Below, one piece after another: positions 1 through 11,580 of a DNA stretch of 64,000 bases. The translations under genes and the position numbers were made by a program. Within the stretch, counting starts at the first letter, position 1. The number at the start of each line of letters is the position of its first letter. The notes under the pieces are model-generated. The model had not been told where the DNA came from and made no database searches. It worked only from the letters and a program-made list of their open reading frames with translations. Source of the DNA: Carposina sasakii (Eukaryota > Arthropoda > Insecta > Lepidoptera > Carposinidae); the NCBI GenBank assembly GCA_014607495.2, contig CP053148.1:14818001-14882000 (forward strand). Direction: 5' to 3'.

Positions 1-170
1 ATATTTCCCTGAAAATATTACTTATCCGGGATAAAAAAAGAGTTTATGTCCTTTCTCGCACTCTTAGACTATCTGTGTACCATATTGCATTTAAATCGGT
101 TCAGTTATTTCAGTGTGAAGGCCGCCAGATAGACAGGCAAACCGACAGAGTTACTTTTGCATACGACTAA
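1..170. repeat. dispersed repeat fragment
   Basis: The segment carries 'tatccgggataaaa', 'aatcggttcag' and 'gacaggcaaaccgacag' in the same order as 13190-13350. A related inverted piece lies at 52460-52578. It is a truncated copy of an interspersed repeat with no coding frame of its own. Confidence 0.5.
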
Positions 171-894
171 TACTGTTAGTGGTAGTAGTAAGTATTAGGT
201 AGAATTCTTAAGTTAATTGAGTACTAAAAACCGATACATAGCAAAATTATAAAAACTTCGTGATTGTGTGTAAAGTAAAAATTATTCGGAAACAAACATC
301 AACATTCATCATGTGAATTTTTGCACCAACCAGTCGAAAAAATGCCGGAACAGGGCTTGTATCACTGAATTAAGAACAATATCAGTGTTTTTAACTCTCA
401 TTTACAGCAGCAAAAAATAGCATACATCGTTACACATATATATGCAACTATAAGCTGAAACTGTGTTATGATATGTTAGTTCGGGTGGGCCAAGCGATTT
501 TTGCTGTTCTCTGCCCGTCTGATCGGATACATTCTTTTTTTTTATTAAAAAAAATCCATACAATCACAACAGATCTAATGTTAAATGCGAAAGTAAGTTT
601 GTTTGTTTGTTACTACTTCACACTTTATTTACTCAATAGGTACATAATACTTGTAGTACGGGGAAGGACATAGGCTTAATTCTGTAATCCTCGCAGATAA
701 AGTCGCGGGCAACAGCTAGAAATGTAATATACCTATACTTATACGTAACTTAGTGTGTACTAGTCATAGATTATGTGGATACTCGTACCAATTATTCTAA
801 ACTTCTACAAGAAAACACTCATTTCAATAAGGTTGTTTACTATGGTTGCTTATCAGAATAAATCATACCTATCTGTAAAATTACTATTTGATTA
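171..894. other. non-coding AT-rich DNA
   Basis: No convincing coding frame is seen; the 66-codon frame at 473-673 is low-complexity. A Helitron-like 3' end (gcgggcaacagctaga) occurs at about 703-720, so the left part may belong to a decayed non-autonomous Helitron. Confidence 0.35.
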
Positions 895-1036
895 AGGGCC
901 GATTTTTCCAAACGTCAGATAGTCTATCAGAAGAATTAAGTTGATGCTGTCTCTATCATGATAAAGTTTTAGATAAAGACAACATTAACTTGATTCGTCT
1001 GATAGGCCATCTGACGTTTGGAAAAATCAGCCCTTA
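895..1036. repeat. palindromic MITE, family 'GGGCCGATTTTTCC'
   Basis: The left edge (agggccgatttttccaaacg) and the right edge (cgtttggaaaaatcagccct) are inverted copies. The complementarity continues through gatagtctatcag / ctgataggccatc towards a centre near 965, so the whole 142 bp can fold back. Related copies or pieces lie at 28350-28476, 29950-29990, 40484-40606, 46276-46376 and 47530-47632. There is no coding capacity, so it is a non-autonomous element. Confidence 0.75.
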
Positions 1037-1921
1037 GTGTCCAAATGAGATAGTAATAAGCCTTCAAAGATAAATGGGCAAGTCTATTATTCAAATGTGA
1101 AATTAATTGAAAATTACAACATCACATGTCCACCTGCATCATTTACAGCAACGTTTGCTTTGTGACCATATTTATGAACACAATATTTAAAATAGCTGCA
1201 GAACAAAAGTTATTTTACGCGCATACAAGTTACTGAAAGAGTGACGTCATAATTGTGGTAGCCGCAGTATGGAGCGTTTTTTGGCAAGTCTAAAATTGTG
1301 ATTTAGAAATCGTTATATCCCGGAAAGTAGTTTTTACGCTAGCGAAGTTTTTCTTTCGCAAATGTATCTTGTATTTAATGATCTTTCGATATAAATACAA
1401 ATAAAAAATCCGTAAACGTATTTTTGGTAGGTATAACTTTATTTTCTCGTACAAAGGGCAGCTAATAGAGTTGTCAAAAAGTTAACAAGAACCGAAACCT
1501 ACACAAAACAAAAGCCTTCGAAAGTCACTGACACAGTGCAAAAATGAATTTCACAGATCTATGTTATACAGGTTGTAACAGAAGGGATTTGTTAAGGTAA
1601 TTTGTATAAGAATAGATAAACCGAAAAATCTACCTAAGCTACCATGTCAGATGGTAGCATTGGAGACACTAGTCCAATAAACTGTCAAAATGCATATAAT
1701 TTTTTCATAATATACAAATAACAAAAGATATATAGTTTTCTAAAATGTTACCGTGTAGGCCATTAAAGAAAAAGCTCAGTTAGCTAGTTAGGTAATTACG
1801 AGTGCGATGATTATTAAAGCTCACATGTGTCATACGGAAATTTTCAACTTTTCTTGCTAATAAAGGTAAACATCATGAATATAACCATTAACCATAGTCT
1901 ACCGATATTAAACTATGTAAT
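1037..1921. other. non-coding DNA with a MITE end
   Basis: No gene is seen. At 1566-1590 'tacaggttgtaacagaagg' matches the terminal repeat of the MITE at 30786-31039, so one end of that family is present without its partner. Confidence 0.3.
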
Positions 1922-2200
1922 CTATACTAATATTATAAAGAGGTAAACTTTGACTGTTTGTTTGTATGTTTGTTTTTTTTTTTTTGCAGCGAATAGGCTT
2001 CGAAACTGGACCGATTTAAAAAATTCTTTCACCGTTAGAATCTTTATTGGACCCGGATGAACATAGGCTATAGGGTTTCGCATAATTTCCACTGGGCTAA
2101 ATATGAATTAAATACAATTTTTTTTATCATTTGACGCATGGAGGTAATAACTTTGACATACACCATAGAATAACAAGTCCCCAGAAGGAGTCATCAATGA
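1922..2200 (+). repeat. Helitron-like dispersed repeat (ctatactaatattataaag...)
   Basis: It begins 'ctatactaatattataaag' and continues with a T-rich tract, 'gcagcgaataggcttcg', 'tttcaccgttagaa' and 'atgaacataggctatag'. The inverse copy at 21470-21812 ends 'ctttataatattagtatag'. From memory this start is typical of Lep1-like non-autonomous Helitrons in Lepidoptera. The 3' end (CTAG type) is not obvious in this copy. Confidence 0.55.
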
Positions 2201-5200
2201 CAGATGTATTCCGGGTAGTGAAGCAAAAACGAGTCAAAAATCCCGCATCTTCCGCTCTTCTTACTCGCCGATTGTTGGCAAATCGATAAATATTATCAGT
2301 TTTTTAGATACAATAAAGAAGTTGTAAAAATTTGACATATTTAATAGTTGCTTCAAAAGTGTGCGTGATCACGGGTTCTAGGAATTGTTTATTCTGTGAC
2401 ATACAGATGACATGACACAACATGACAGACGAAATTTGTTTTTTTTTTTGTTTGGTTTATCCCGAAGAAAGGGCACGAGGAATACAGCATCCATACAGCC
2501 ATTGTTTTTAGTAGTGATGATTTCTGAATTTATAGTGGATGATAACGATGATGAATGGAAACGTCGGGAAAATCCTCAAAAACGAGTGTGAAATTAGTCA
2601 AAATCAAAAAGAATTGCGAAAACAACATACCTACATGACTCCACGAAGAAACGGGCACATACAAATGAATTTTAAATTTCACAAGCAAATTACACCCACT
2701 CCCTTTTGGTATTTATGTTCGTTAGGGGGTGTAAGAGAGTACGGACGGAATTCCCAAAATTCCCATGGGAACTGGGCAGACGGGAATTCCAAATTTTTAC
2801 CGAAATTTTCACTGTACCCGAACAAAAGCTTATTCAATAAGCTTATATTATCATTATAAAATGAAAAGATAAATAATAATAATTTCAGGAATTATTTCCA
2901 GGTAAAATAATACCTGAAATTATTATTTGCAGGTAATTTTTCTACAGATAATAGGAATTCTTTAAACAAAGACATATTATATCGAACGCCATATTGTCGC
3001 TGCCATTATGTCAATCAAAGCAAATACAAAAGAAGTTTTGGTCGCTTCTATAAGTTACATAGGAAAGAGCCTATGTACCTGACAAAGGCGTTAGTTTCTA
3101 TGTAGTTCTAACACTGTTTTATGTATTATACTAAGTTTTATAAGGATGTAATAGAACTACTCGTACTGTAATATTAAGCCGTATTTTCCGTTCCACCTAC
3201 TCATCTCTGCTTGCTCAGAAGACAACTATTGTCTTCCAAATTAATGGTGACGCTCCCTCTTAGGGCACCATGACAACACGACAATATCAATATTTTGCTA
3301 CAATAGCTATGTTTTTTTTTCGAAACCAAAATAACTGATTAATTATGTACAAATTATAAGAAACCAAAAATCTGTTTAAACACATGACTAGTAAAAGCCT
3401 ATCCACTACTTTATAGATTTGCATTTATAAATAAATAATGTATATTTTTACAAATCACTGCGTATCCCAATTTTAAATAATTCTGAATTTATGGGTCTAA
3501 TAAGCTATGTACCTACCTGAAAATTTAATTTTATAATTTATTTAGCTTGATCATTCAGAAAGTTTTTTTTTACATGAGGCGACGACGACGCCGACGCAGT
3601 TTTTACAGCGCTACAGAAATCCAGACAAACTGTAGAGAAAGTTTTATTATATACATTAAAACATCTCCCGTTACATGTAGTCATTTAAAGAGAAACTATA
3701 AAGTCATAAATTGGCAGAAAATTCTCTCATTACAAAAATTATAAATTAATACTTACCCATATTTTGTTGAAAGCCAAAAAGGTCTAAAGAGTTTGTCAGA
3801 TGGTTTTTATACAAGTTTCATGCTACATCTCTCACAATGTTACCATTAGGTATATTTTTTCAAGTTTTCGTCCATTAACTTAAAAAATATTTATCACAGC
3901 AACATCATTTTTGTCGGCAATGGAGTGACGACACCTGATCAAACAAATATTACAAGAGATAAAGGGACCTACCTAACACTATAAATCTAGATAAAATCTA
4001 TTACGTCAGTTTTCTTGTTAGTTTAACGTTATCAGAGGAAGTAATTAAAGATTTAATAAAAGAAGAAACATCTCACTCTAAACATTTTTGGAAATTTTAT
4101 AATATTAGGTACCTACGAATTGAAAGAATTTTTAAGTTACTTTTTATTTATACTCCTTGCATTTATATTTTTTTACGTTTATAGCATCAGTTGGCAAAAA
4201 GAAATCTCTTTTAATATTAAGCACGCACTTGTCGATTTATCGATGTTGATTATATTCAATAAACAACTAAAAATATTTTGATCTTATAAAAGGTTTTCCT
4301 AAATATCATTGGACCACTTTCCGGTCATAAATATAATTAAAATTCTCCAATTTCTCAGGCACCCAAATCGCGAAACGAACTAATGTTTGCAATTTCAACT
4401 TCGGAACTAGCAATCTAAGTCGGTTTACAAAAACTTTTCCACCTAGACACCGGAAGATTCCGAGCTTTAAAAGTTTTTTTTTTGTATTTAGACTGTGTGG
4501 AGTTCGTTCACAAACTTACGTGGGAGGATCAACAGCGCGGTACGGGAGCGTGCGAGCCCTCACACGTATCGAGACCAACTGGTGTGGTACAAGGAACGCG
4601 TTGCACTGTCTGTTCTCTGCACTCTGGTCTAAGAACTATTCGGGACTGTTTTCTCTAGCAGCAAGTCCCTACATCGCGAAAGGTGGGCGACTTTAAGCTA
4701 GGAGATTTTAAACTATTATTAATATGATCGCCTCATCAACTCACTCATTACATTCATTATTAAAGGTTCATCATATTTTCATGTAGGTTTTGCACAAATA
4801 TAAATAAATACATATTTCCATTATTTACTTTTATATAAAATTTCAATTTTTATGATAGAACACAGACCAATACCAATTTTGAAAAGGATCCATGAGATAA
4901 AAAATAGTAGTTTTTGAGACAGGATCTTTTTGGTATTTTTGTGGTATGAATATCAACGGGTAGTGTTAAAGAAACAGCTAGTATATCTAGTAAGTATAGT
5001 AAAAACTGAGATGAAGGCTTTTCCCCAGCTTGTCGTTAATATGTAACCTATGGCCCAGCAGCCTCGAATAGTTCAACTTAAGAGGAAGCCTTCGTACTCT
5101 ATTAATTTGTTTTTATAAATTAATTAAAAACAATGAAATCAAACAAAATAATAGTATATAAAATAATCAAAAATACTATATCATAAATGTCATGTCGGTA

Positions 5201-6640
5201 GCCTAATGCTTGAGTAAATATAATGTTACAGTTATACTCGTATCATTGAGCTGAGAATATGAGCCTAACCTTTTAATTAAGTGTAGCGTTTTCAATGGCT
5301 AAATTTGAACAGATAAGATACAATTAGCCAATTATGACCCCTGTTTATCTGCTTTCTTTGATTTTTTTTTAAATACACCAATAAATAAATATCTACTAAC
5401 ACCTAAGCATATATTGCAAACACAAACTTCTCAACCTGTTAACTTAGACGACCTATTAGAAGTATAACAAAGGTAATGTCAATAAGTTAGTTTTGGTGGA
5501 CCTGTCTGTTTGACTTGAATAACTTAGCAAAGACACTTCGAAATCTTAAGAGCAGTTCACACTCAGAACGTTCACTATATTAAATTGTAATGTAATAAAA
5601 TTGTATGGTACACATGAACCTACCACCCTTTAGAGATCTTTGTACGAGCATGATATGTATTTCTGAAATAACTCTGCCTAAGATTTTAAATAGGTAAATA
5701 TGTACAATTACATACTATTAGTCAATTTAAAATCGAGAAAGATAATTATGGATCCTCTCGGATCGTGTCACGACGTCATTTAAGCAAGTTTCAACCGACT
5801 TTTAGTCGGAGGTAATGAAACCGGACTACATTTCCGACTAATTGGGAAAGCGCATTTGTTTGCGAACTTTCCACTGAATTAATTTGGCTAGTCATTTTAA
5901 AGTTTTTATTCTCTTTGCGTATCGTTTTCTAAAGAAGGTGTTAAAATCTATAATTACCTTTTTCACGAAAAGGAAGGTATGCGATTAGCATACTCCGACT
6001 CAACCTAATCTCATTCTCTGTCAATCTATCTATCTATGCATGTTAGGCAATAAAGGTTTGCCTCTGACACTTTTACTCCAATTAGCAAGCCTTCATTTTC
6101 GCGTATTCGTAAAGTCACGTGAGAAATTCCAACTTCTATTTGTGGGGGTGTAGCGATAACGAACGTCGATGCCAAGCGATTACGTTTTATATTACCAGAT
6201 CTAAGCCAGGGTGCCTTCCAACAACCTCATCCAGTTTTTTCTCGCGTCTAAATTTATTAACAGAGCTAAGTATACTCGTATCTATGCACAGTATACTCTA
6301 GAACCCTACATACTATAGTTACATCCATGCCCTGGCCAAGACATTGTTATAGTTTGCATTATAATACCTGTCTGAACGCATTGGCGGAGTACCCTTCACA
6401 TCCATATTACAATGTGTCTTCCTAACGGGATTAGTAATGAACTTAAATGCAACAGCTGTGACCGTACAATTTTATTATAACTATTGCTTATTTCTATGGG
6501 TTCGCCAAGTATACCAAATTCACGAAATGTTTGTAAAATTTGTTTCTTTTTAAGCATCATTTGCTTCTGATAAACAAAAATAAGCTTTGATTTTTCAAAA
6601 TTCTAAGTAATTACACTTTTTACTCGACTCAGCCAGAAGG
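2201..6640. other. non-coding AT-rich DNA
   Basis: Short frames at 2539-2859, 3547-3744 and 6119-6301 have biased composition and no family resemblance, and I do not regard them as genes. A repeat piece at 2440-2520 ('tttatcccgaagaaagggcac...tacagccat') resembles 52852-52915. A small imperfect palindrome ('aataatttcagg...cctgaaattatt') lies at 2875-2930. The only GC-rich patch is at 4490-4700 and is listed separately. Confidence 0.3.
4520..4680 (-). other. possible non-coding first exon
   Basis: A GC- and CpG-richer island in AT-rich surroundings ends, on the minus strand, in CTCCCAC followed by a full-consensus donor gtaagt at 4519-4514. A frame is open on the minus strand from just after the 'gaatag' near 4637 to the donor, but it has no ATG and no recognisable protein. 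A 5' UTR exon of a gene running off the left edge would fit. A chance GC-rich repeat is equally possible. Confidence 0.25.
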
Positions 6641-6678
6641 AGTGTTATTTTTATCAAGGGTATGTGTATGCTGGCCGC

Positions 6679-6928
6679 GTGGTGCCGGCAGAGTAGAATT
6701 CGTACCACCCCATGTCTGCCCGTGGGTATCGTAAGAAGCGATTAAGGGTTTCCGGGAGGTGGGCAGCAACGCCTCCCGTGTTGACAACATAGTCCGAAAA
6801 TACAAACTGCGGTCACCAACCCGCCCGCCCAGCGTGGTGACTATGGGCAAATACCCCCCATGGCAGTCTTGTGGCGTGCCCTGGGGGAGGCCTACGTCCA
6901 GCAGTGGACTGCAATAGGCTGATGATGA
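6679..6928 (+). repeat. RTE-tailed SINE-like element
   Basis: About 250 bp running from 'gtggtgccggcagagtag' to 'gcagtggactgcaatagg'. It matches the insert at 42944-43195 (opposite strand) over its whole length and shares the same 5' boundary. The 3' end is that of RTE-type LINEs, where it encodes a peptide ending QQWTAI. The shared 5' boundary suggests a defined short element rather than randomly truncated LINE copies. The minus-strand 113-codon frame across it is a shadow. Confidence 0.65.
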
Positions 6929-9110
6929 CGTGTATGTAATGTATGTAAGTTTGTATGTAAGTATATACAATTCTTTAGCGCGCTCGACTCTAAACAGCTT
7001 GACGCACTTGATTTTGAGAGGTATGATTAGATTAGTCTTAGTTGTGAAAGTAAGACCTGCGTAAAATTTTTACGCAATTAACTTTTAGTTAATGATTATA
7101 TGACATACCTTTCTTGCTATCTTTAAATGAAAATGTTATACAGGGAACTATCTCACAAAACCTCAAGGTATAAAATACAGCATACTTTGTTCTTTTCAAA
7201 ATATGTTAAATCGTAATAATTTTCTTTAAATCTCTACGTCAGTTTCTCCCGAAACTCATGTTGCTAAAGATTTGGCATTTGTTTTACTGCCAGCTGCCTG
7301 ACACTAGCCCTCCTCAGGTAATTGGAAGTAATCCGTATATGTAAATTGAACTAAATAGGGAATCATTTTTGTTCATGTCAAAAAAATCGAACCGGCGGCG
7401 GGTGGTACATCACACATTTTTTGACGTAATTTCGATTTAGCTCAAATCTGTATTTACGCGTTTATTACTCGCACAATTAGTAAAAAAAAAACTATTAATC
7501 AGTGACAATGACAATTGTAAAATAGACTTTCTATTTGAGGAAATTTTGCGATGACGAACTTCGATTTAATACAATGTTGCTTAGCCTAAGGTCCCTGATC
7601 TAACTAGTACCTACCATCACTTAGAAGACCAGAAGATAAATGCCTACTCGGAACACAAACAGCGGTAAGTAAGAAAATATGTAAGCTATCTCAAAAAGAC
7701 AAGCCAGGAATCACTCTTTAAGTAACATTAATCGGGTTCACGGCGCCTCAGTCCAACTATTAAAAGGCACATGTCCTTTCTCAACGTACCAGCAGATCTG
7801 ATTCCTGTAGCTAAGTTGTTAAGGCTAGTATTTCTTTGGATAAATAAACGTATTAAATGTTGAGTATCTTGGAGTACAGATATCCTTTCGCCGGCGTAGT
7901 GTGAAATTGGAGGTAAGGGAAGTTTTTTTTCAAATCTGTTGTTCTATAAACGTTAGGTATAAGTTTTTCATGCGATGCAATTCTTTTTAGTATATAAACC
8001 TAGTGAATTCATTTTTAATTTGTATGGACTAGCCACTAGCCTCACAATTAGAGAATATATAATGTTTAGTAGGTCACACATAACATAACCCTGACAAAAT
8101 TGAGATGTCATGATGAATTACCTAATTTACAATTAATTATTAAGATAAAATTACAATATTCCAGCCAGGTATTATATATTTTTTTGCATCAAACTATTTT
8201 ACTATACTCGTAGAATTTACACAGGTTCAATTCAGACAGGTCTATTTCGTTTGAAAATCTTGATACTAGTAACAATAGGAAACAAATTTAATGCAAAATA
8301 CATTTGTGCATCACACATCGATTGTAAATTATGGAACACTAAAATGTTGGGGAATAGTTTTTCGCTCATAATTTTGAAGCTTGTGTGAAAGCATCAAATT
8401 GCGTAATTCGGTGCAATTGTTTATTTGATGGAGTTCCCGAATTAACTTGTTATTTACTATGTAGATCCATGTGGACTCAATGAACATTTAATGTATTGTT
8501 CAAGATAAATAATGTTGATTTATGATAATAGGTTAAATTTATTTTGGCTATTATTATGAAAGAGACTCTAAATGCCTTATAATAACTTTAAACATAAAAC
8601 CATAATTTTTTTTTATAAAGATCATAAAACAACTCCATGTTAAGATAGTTTAATTTTCGATTAGAAGCGTTTAAACAAATAAAAAGATAATATCTACAAT
8701 TTCATAACAAAATTTTCATTTTACAACGGTCTAATCCAGGAATTCCAATTTCAACCCGGTTAAGAGTTGACTAAGGAGAATATTATTTTGTTATACGACA
8801 TACCTGAATATTGTATCAAAAATGCACGAACGTTACCAAAACAAGTCCTTCCGACCGGATATGACCTTGGAGCGTCGTATACATTGGCGTAACATTACTG
8901 TAGCCTAGCAACAGTGACCTAATGCACTTAGCATATTATACAAAATAATTGAATTAAATAGTATATTAGTAAATTCTCCATATGCGGTCTTCAGTTCGTA
9001 CAGCTACCTTCATTATTTATATAGAATAGGTATCTTAAATTAATTAATTTTGTAATCATTGTAATTTTTGTAATATGGGTATATGCCTGAAATAAAAGAA
9101 ATAATATTAT
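6929..9110. other. non-coding AT-rich DNA
   Basis: A degenerate (ATGT)n run follows the element end (6935-6965). I see no gene in the rest. Confidence 0.3.
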
Positions 9111-9115
9111 TTCGA

Positions 9116-9185
9116 AATTCACGGGACTGCAGAGTCCCGGTTCTTTGAGAGGCGTACATCGGGCCGTAGCCAAGATGTAGAGGCA
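9116..9185 (-). repeat. 70-bp dispersed repeat, inverse of 11512-11574
   Basis: The block 'gggactgcagagtcccgg' ... 'gaggcgtacatcgggccgta' is the reverse complement of 11512-11574 with a few changes. It contains its own small hairpin (gggact-gcag-agtccc). It is probably a fragment of the same retroelement as the GC-rich block at 10960-11580. Confidence 0.6.
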
Positions 9186-9995
9186 CTTCTAAGAGAAATT
9201 TTATTAAATTTTTACTCGTACTTAGGCACACACGTTTAAATTTTATACTTACACACAAATAAATAATTCGATTGGTTTTGAAACTTTTTTTCAGAAATGT
9301 AGATAGTTCGACGCCTTAACTTTACCTACTCTGTGGTATCCATAGTGAAAGAAAGCTAACCAAAATCTGAGCTAAATTCCCAAAAGGATCATAATGGTCA
9401 CAAAACTCTGTCATTATATCTAACTATTTTTGGCAATATTAGTGCCAGGATGATGTTTTGATACCTAAACATCATATTTACCAACCGACTCTTTACAATC
9501 GTTGGAAAATCTCTGTTGAAATTTTGAACGAATGAGTGAAATAATAAGCAAGTCTTCAAACGCGACAGTTATAGTTACAGGTAAATGTAAGTAGGTTACA
9601 CTGAAAGCGTACCTCTGTGTCAAGTAGTTATTGTAACGCACATCTCCTGTTGCGCTACTAAAAATAAATCATTATGCTACTTCTAATTCCAAGGAAAGCA
9701 CCAGTAAATCGTTTAGAGCCGCCGTGATTTGCTGTTTTTGTTTAGGGTTTGCGACTTTTATCTCGCTTAATAAATAATCAAACATTTCTTTATTTAATAT
9801 AATATATAAATAATTAATGTTTAATTCAATATTATTATGTAGCAGCCCATAGAATACGTTCGCTTCAGTTTATACTAAAGTAATAATAACGTTAATAGTG
9901 CAAACTCTTAAATGCAACTGAGCCAAATAAAACTTATAATTTGTGCCTGTCTGTAAAATACACAGGTTCAGATTTTAATTTCGATCTTTGATGGT

Positions 9996-10253
9996 CACTG
10001 GATTTTTAGGTGTTTATTTTCCTAATTTCATTTATTGAGTATGAGTGTCCGTTATGCCAGCGTACACAAAAGCTATATCGAGTTGGTTACTATGCCATAA
10101 AACTCTGCGTAAATAGTGCCTAATTAGTGTAAAAATAAAAAAAAACTCTTCCTCTTTAGTTTAGGAAATAAACACCATTTTCACTGTGTCGATATATCAC
10201 CAACTCAATATAGCTCTTGTGTACGCTGACATAACGGAGACGAGTATGACTAA
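9996..10253. repeat. interleaved inverted repeats
   Basis: Two inverted pairs interlock here. Arm a (9996-10025, with ggtgtttattttcctaa) pairs with 10161-10187 (ttaggaaataaacacc). Arm b (10034-10093, with gttatgccagcgtacaca) pairs with 10189-10253 (tgtgtacgctgacataac). The order is a, b, a', b' rather than nested. There are no coding frames. It may be a rearranged MITE. Confidence 0.6.
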
Positions 10254-10520
10254 AGTTTGAATCCACGATTATTAATATAAAGAAATTACACTAGAATTGT
10301 AAGTCATTAATATATTTTTGGGTTAAGGTAGCCTCGAGGAGGTAGTATTTTTCGTTATTGACATAAAGCTTATAGCTCAAGAGTTGATGAGTATAGAATT
10401 AGGATAAAATTAGGGTGGTTACGAGAAAAGTGTTCCAGGTACATAGTCGAGGAACATTAGGAATTAATAGATCAAGTCAGTGCGTAGCTAACAAATACAT
10501 GTGCCTATAGAGCATCGTAC
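10254..10520. other. non-coding DNA
   Basis: No feature is recognised. Confidence 0.25.
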
Positions 10521-10671
10521 CTATTTGCTGCCGTGGTTAGTGCGGTATTTCTTAAAGCAGCTTTGAGTCCAGTTTTAAGAATCACCGGCTGATACTTTAC
10601 CGATTGCAATGTCATGTTATTAGAGTTCACAAAGTTTTCTGTGGTAGTGGCTTTTACTTGGGACTGCGTAT
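10521..10671 (-). CDS. possible internal exon (unassigned)
   Basis: On the minus strand an acceptor-like 'acttttag' precedes a 151-nt open stretch ending at AATAG|gtacga. The frame has a Thr/Asn-rich start (KATTTENFVNSNN) and continues TLQSVKYQPVILKTGLKAAL. Entered in phase 1, it would follow the last secure perlecan-like exon (25678-25791) without a frame break. However, it leaves in phase 2, unlike the 1-1 exons of that region, and it shows no domain. A chance frame cannot be excluded. Confidence 0.22.
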
Positions 10672-10959
10672 CTAAAAGTTTATCAAAAAGCGACATTCAG
10701 TATTTTACAACTTTGTAATTAAGCCAATTATAATTCCTTAGAGATCAAATTCGAAGCATTTCTATTTGAATTATCATGCACAAATTTCATTTGGCAACGA
10801 ATATTCTACAAATTTATCTCGATACCTTATTATTTATAAAGTTTAAACTAATTTATAAATGGCAAGTAGCTGCACCTTTGGAGAATATCGCTAGTGAGGC
10901 AGATTCAGTAGCATTTTGTGTATTTTTCTGTACAGAATGTCAATAGCTTTTTGATATTC

Positions 10960-11580
10960 CCACGGACCTGAAGTGTTCCCGGGGGAAGACCCTGTTCCTC
11001 ATCTCCGGCGCCGGAATGAGGTCTGACGAGGAACAGTTCCCCCACCTCTGCCTTGCCTTGCCCGGCCGGGCAGAGTGGAGTTGCGAGTTGCTATGACAGC
11101 TCGAGGGTGGACGTGCCCGTCCGTAAGTGGCGAGTGGGCCTCGGTTTAAAGTCCAGGGGCACCCTTCTACCCTAGCCTCTCACCAAATGTTACCCCCTTT
11201 ATCGCTCCGTGCGTGCGGCCGTTTCAGGGGGCCCATGAAATGAATCGGCGAGTCACCGCCTGCTATCAAACAATTATGAGACTTAGTTGTAATGGCAGGC
11301 GTCCGTTAGTCTCCTTCAATAGCCCAGTTACCTAACCCCACCCAACATTCAGCCCCATAGCCCATGACCTTTGTTTCCATCGCATGACATAGATCTGCAC
11401 TACAATAGTCTTGCACATGGCGGGGACCATCGCCGGGTGTATCATGTTGTGCGATCGGCAACGGTATCCACCATGCGTACCCCACACCATATTAAAGTTC
11501 TCTAAAAAGGCCTCTACATCTTGGCCACGGCCCGATGCACGCCTCTCAAAGGACCGGGACTCTGCAGTCCCGAGAATTCA
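10960..11580. repeat. GC-rich retroelement-like fragment
   Basis: About 620 bp of clearly higher GC than its surroundings, with short C-rich runs. It ends in the 'gcctctacatcttggccacggcccgatgc'-type block that recurs inverted at 9116-9185. Frames at 11411-11695 and 11521-11724 overlap in different registers with no recognisable domain. It is most like the 5' or untranslated part of a non-LTR retrotransposon, but the family is not identified. Confidence 0.45.

Noticed and set aside
6629..6970. 113-codon minus-strand frame
   Set aside because: It is the antisense of the RTE-tailed SINE-like element; the same frame appears in the copy at 42.9 kb for the same reason.
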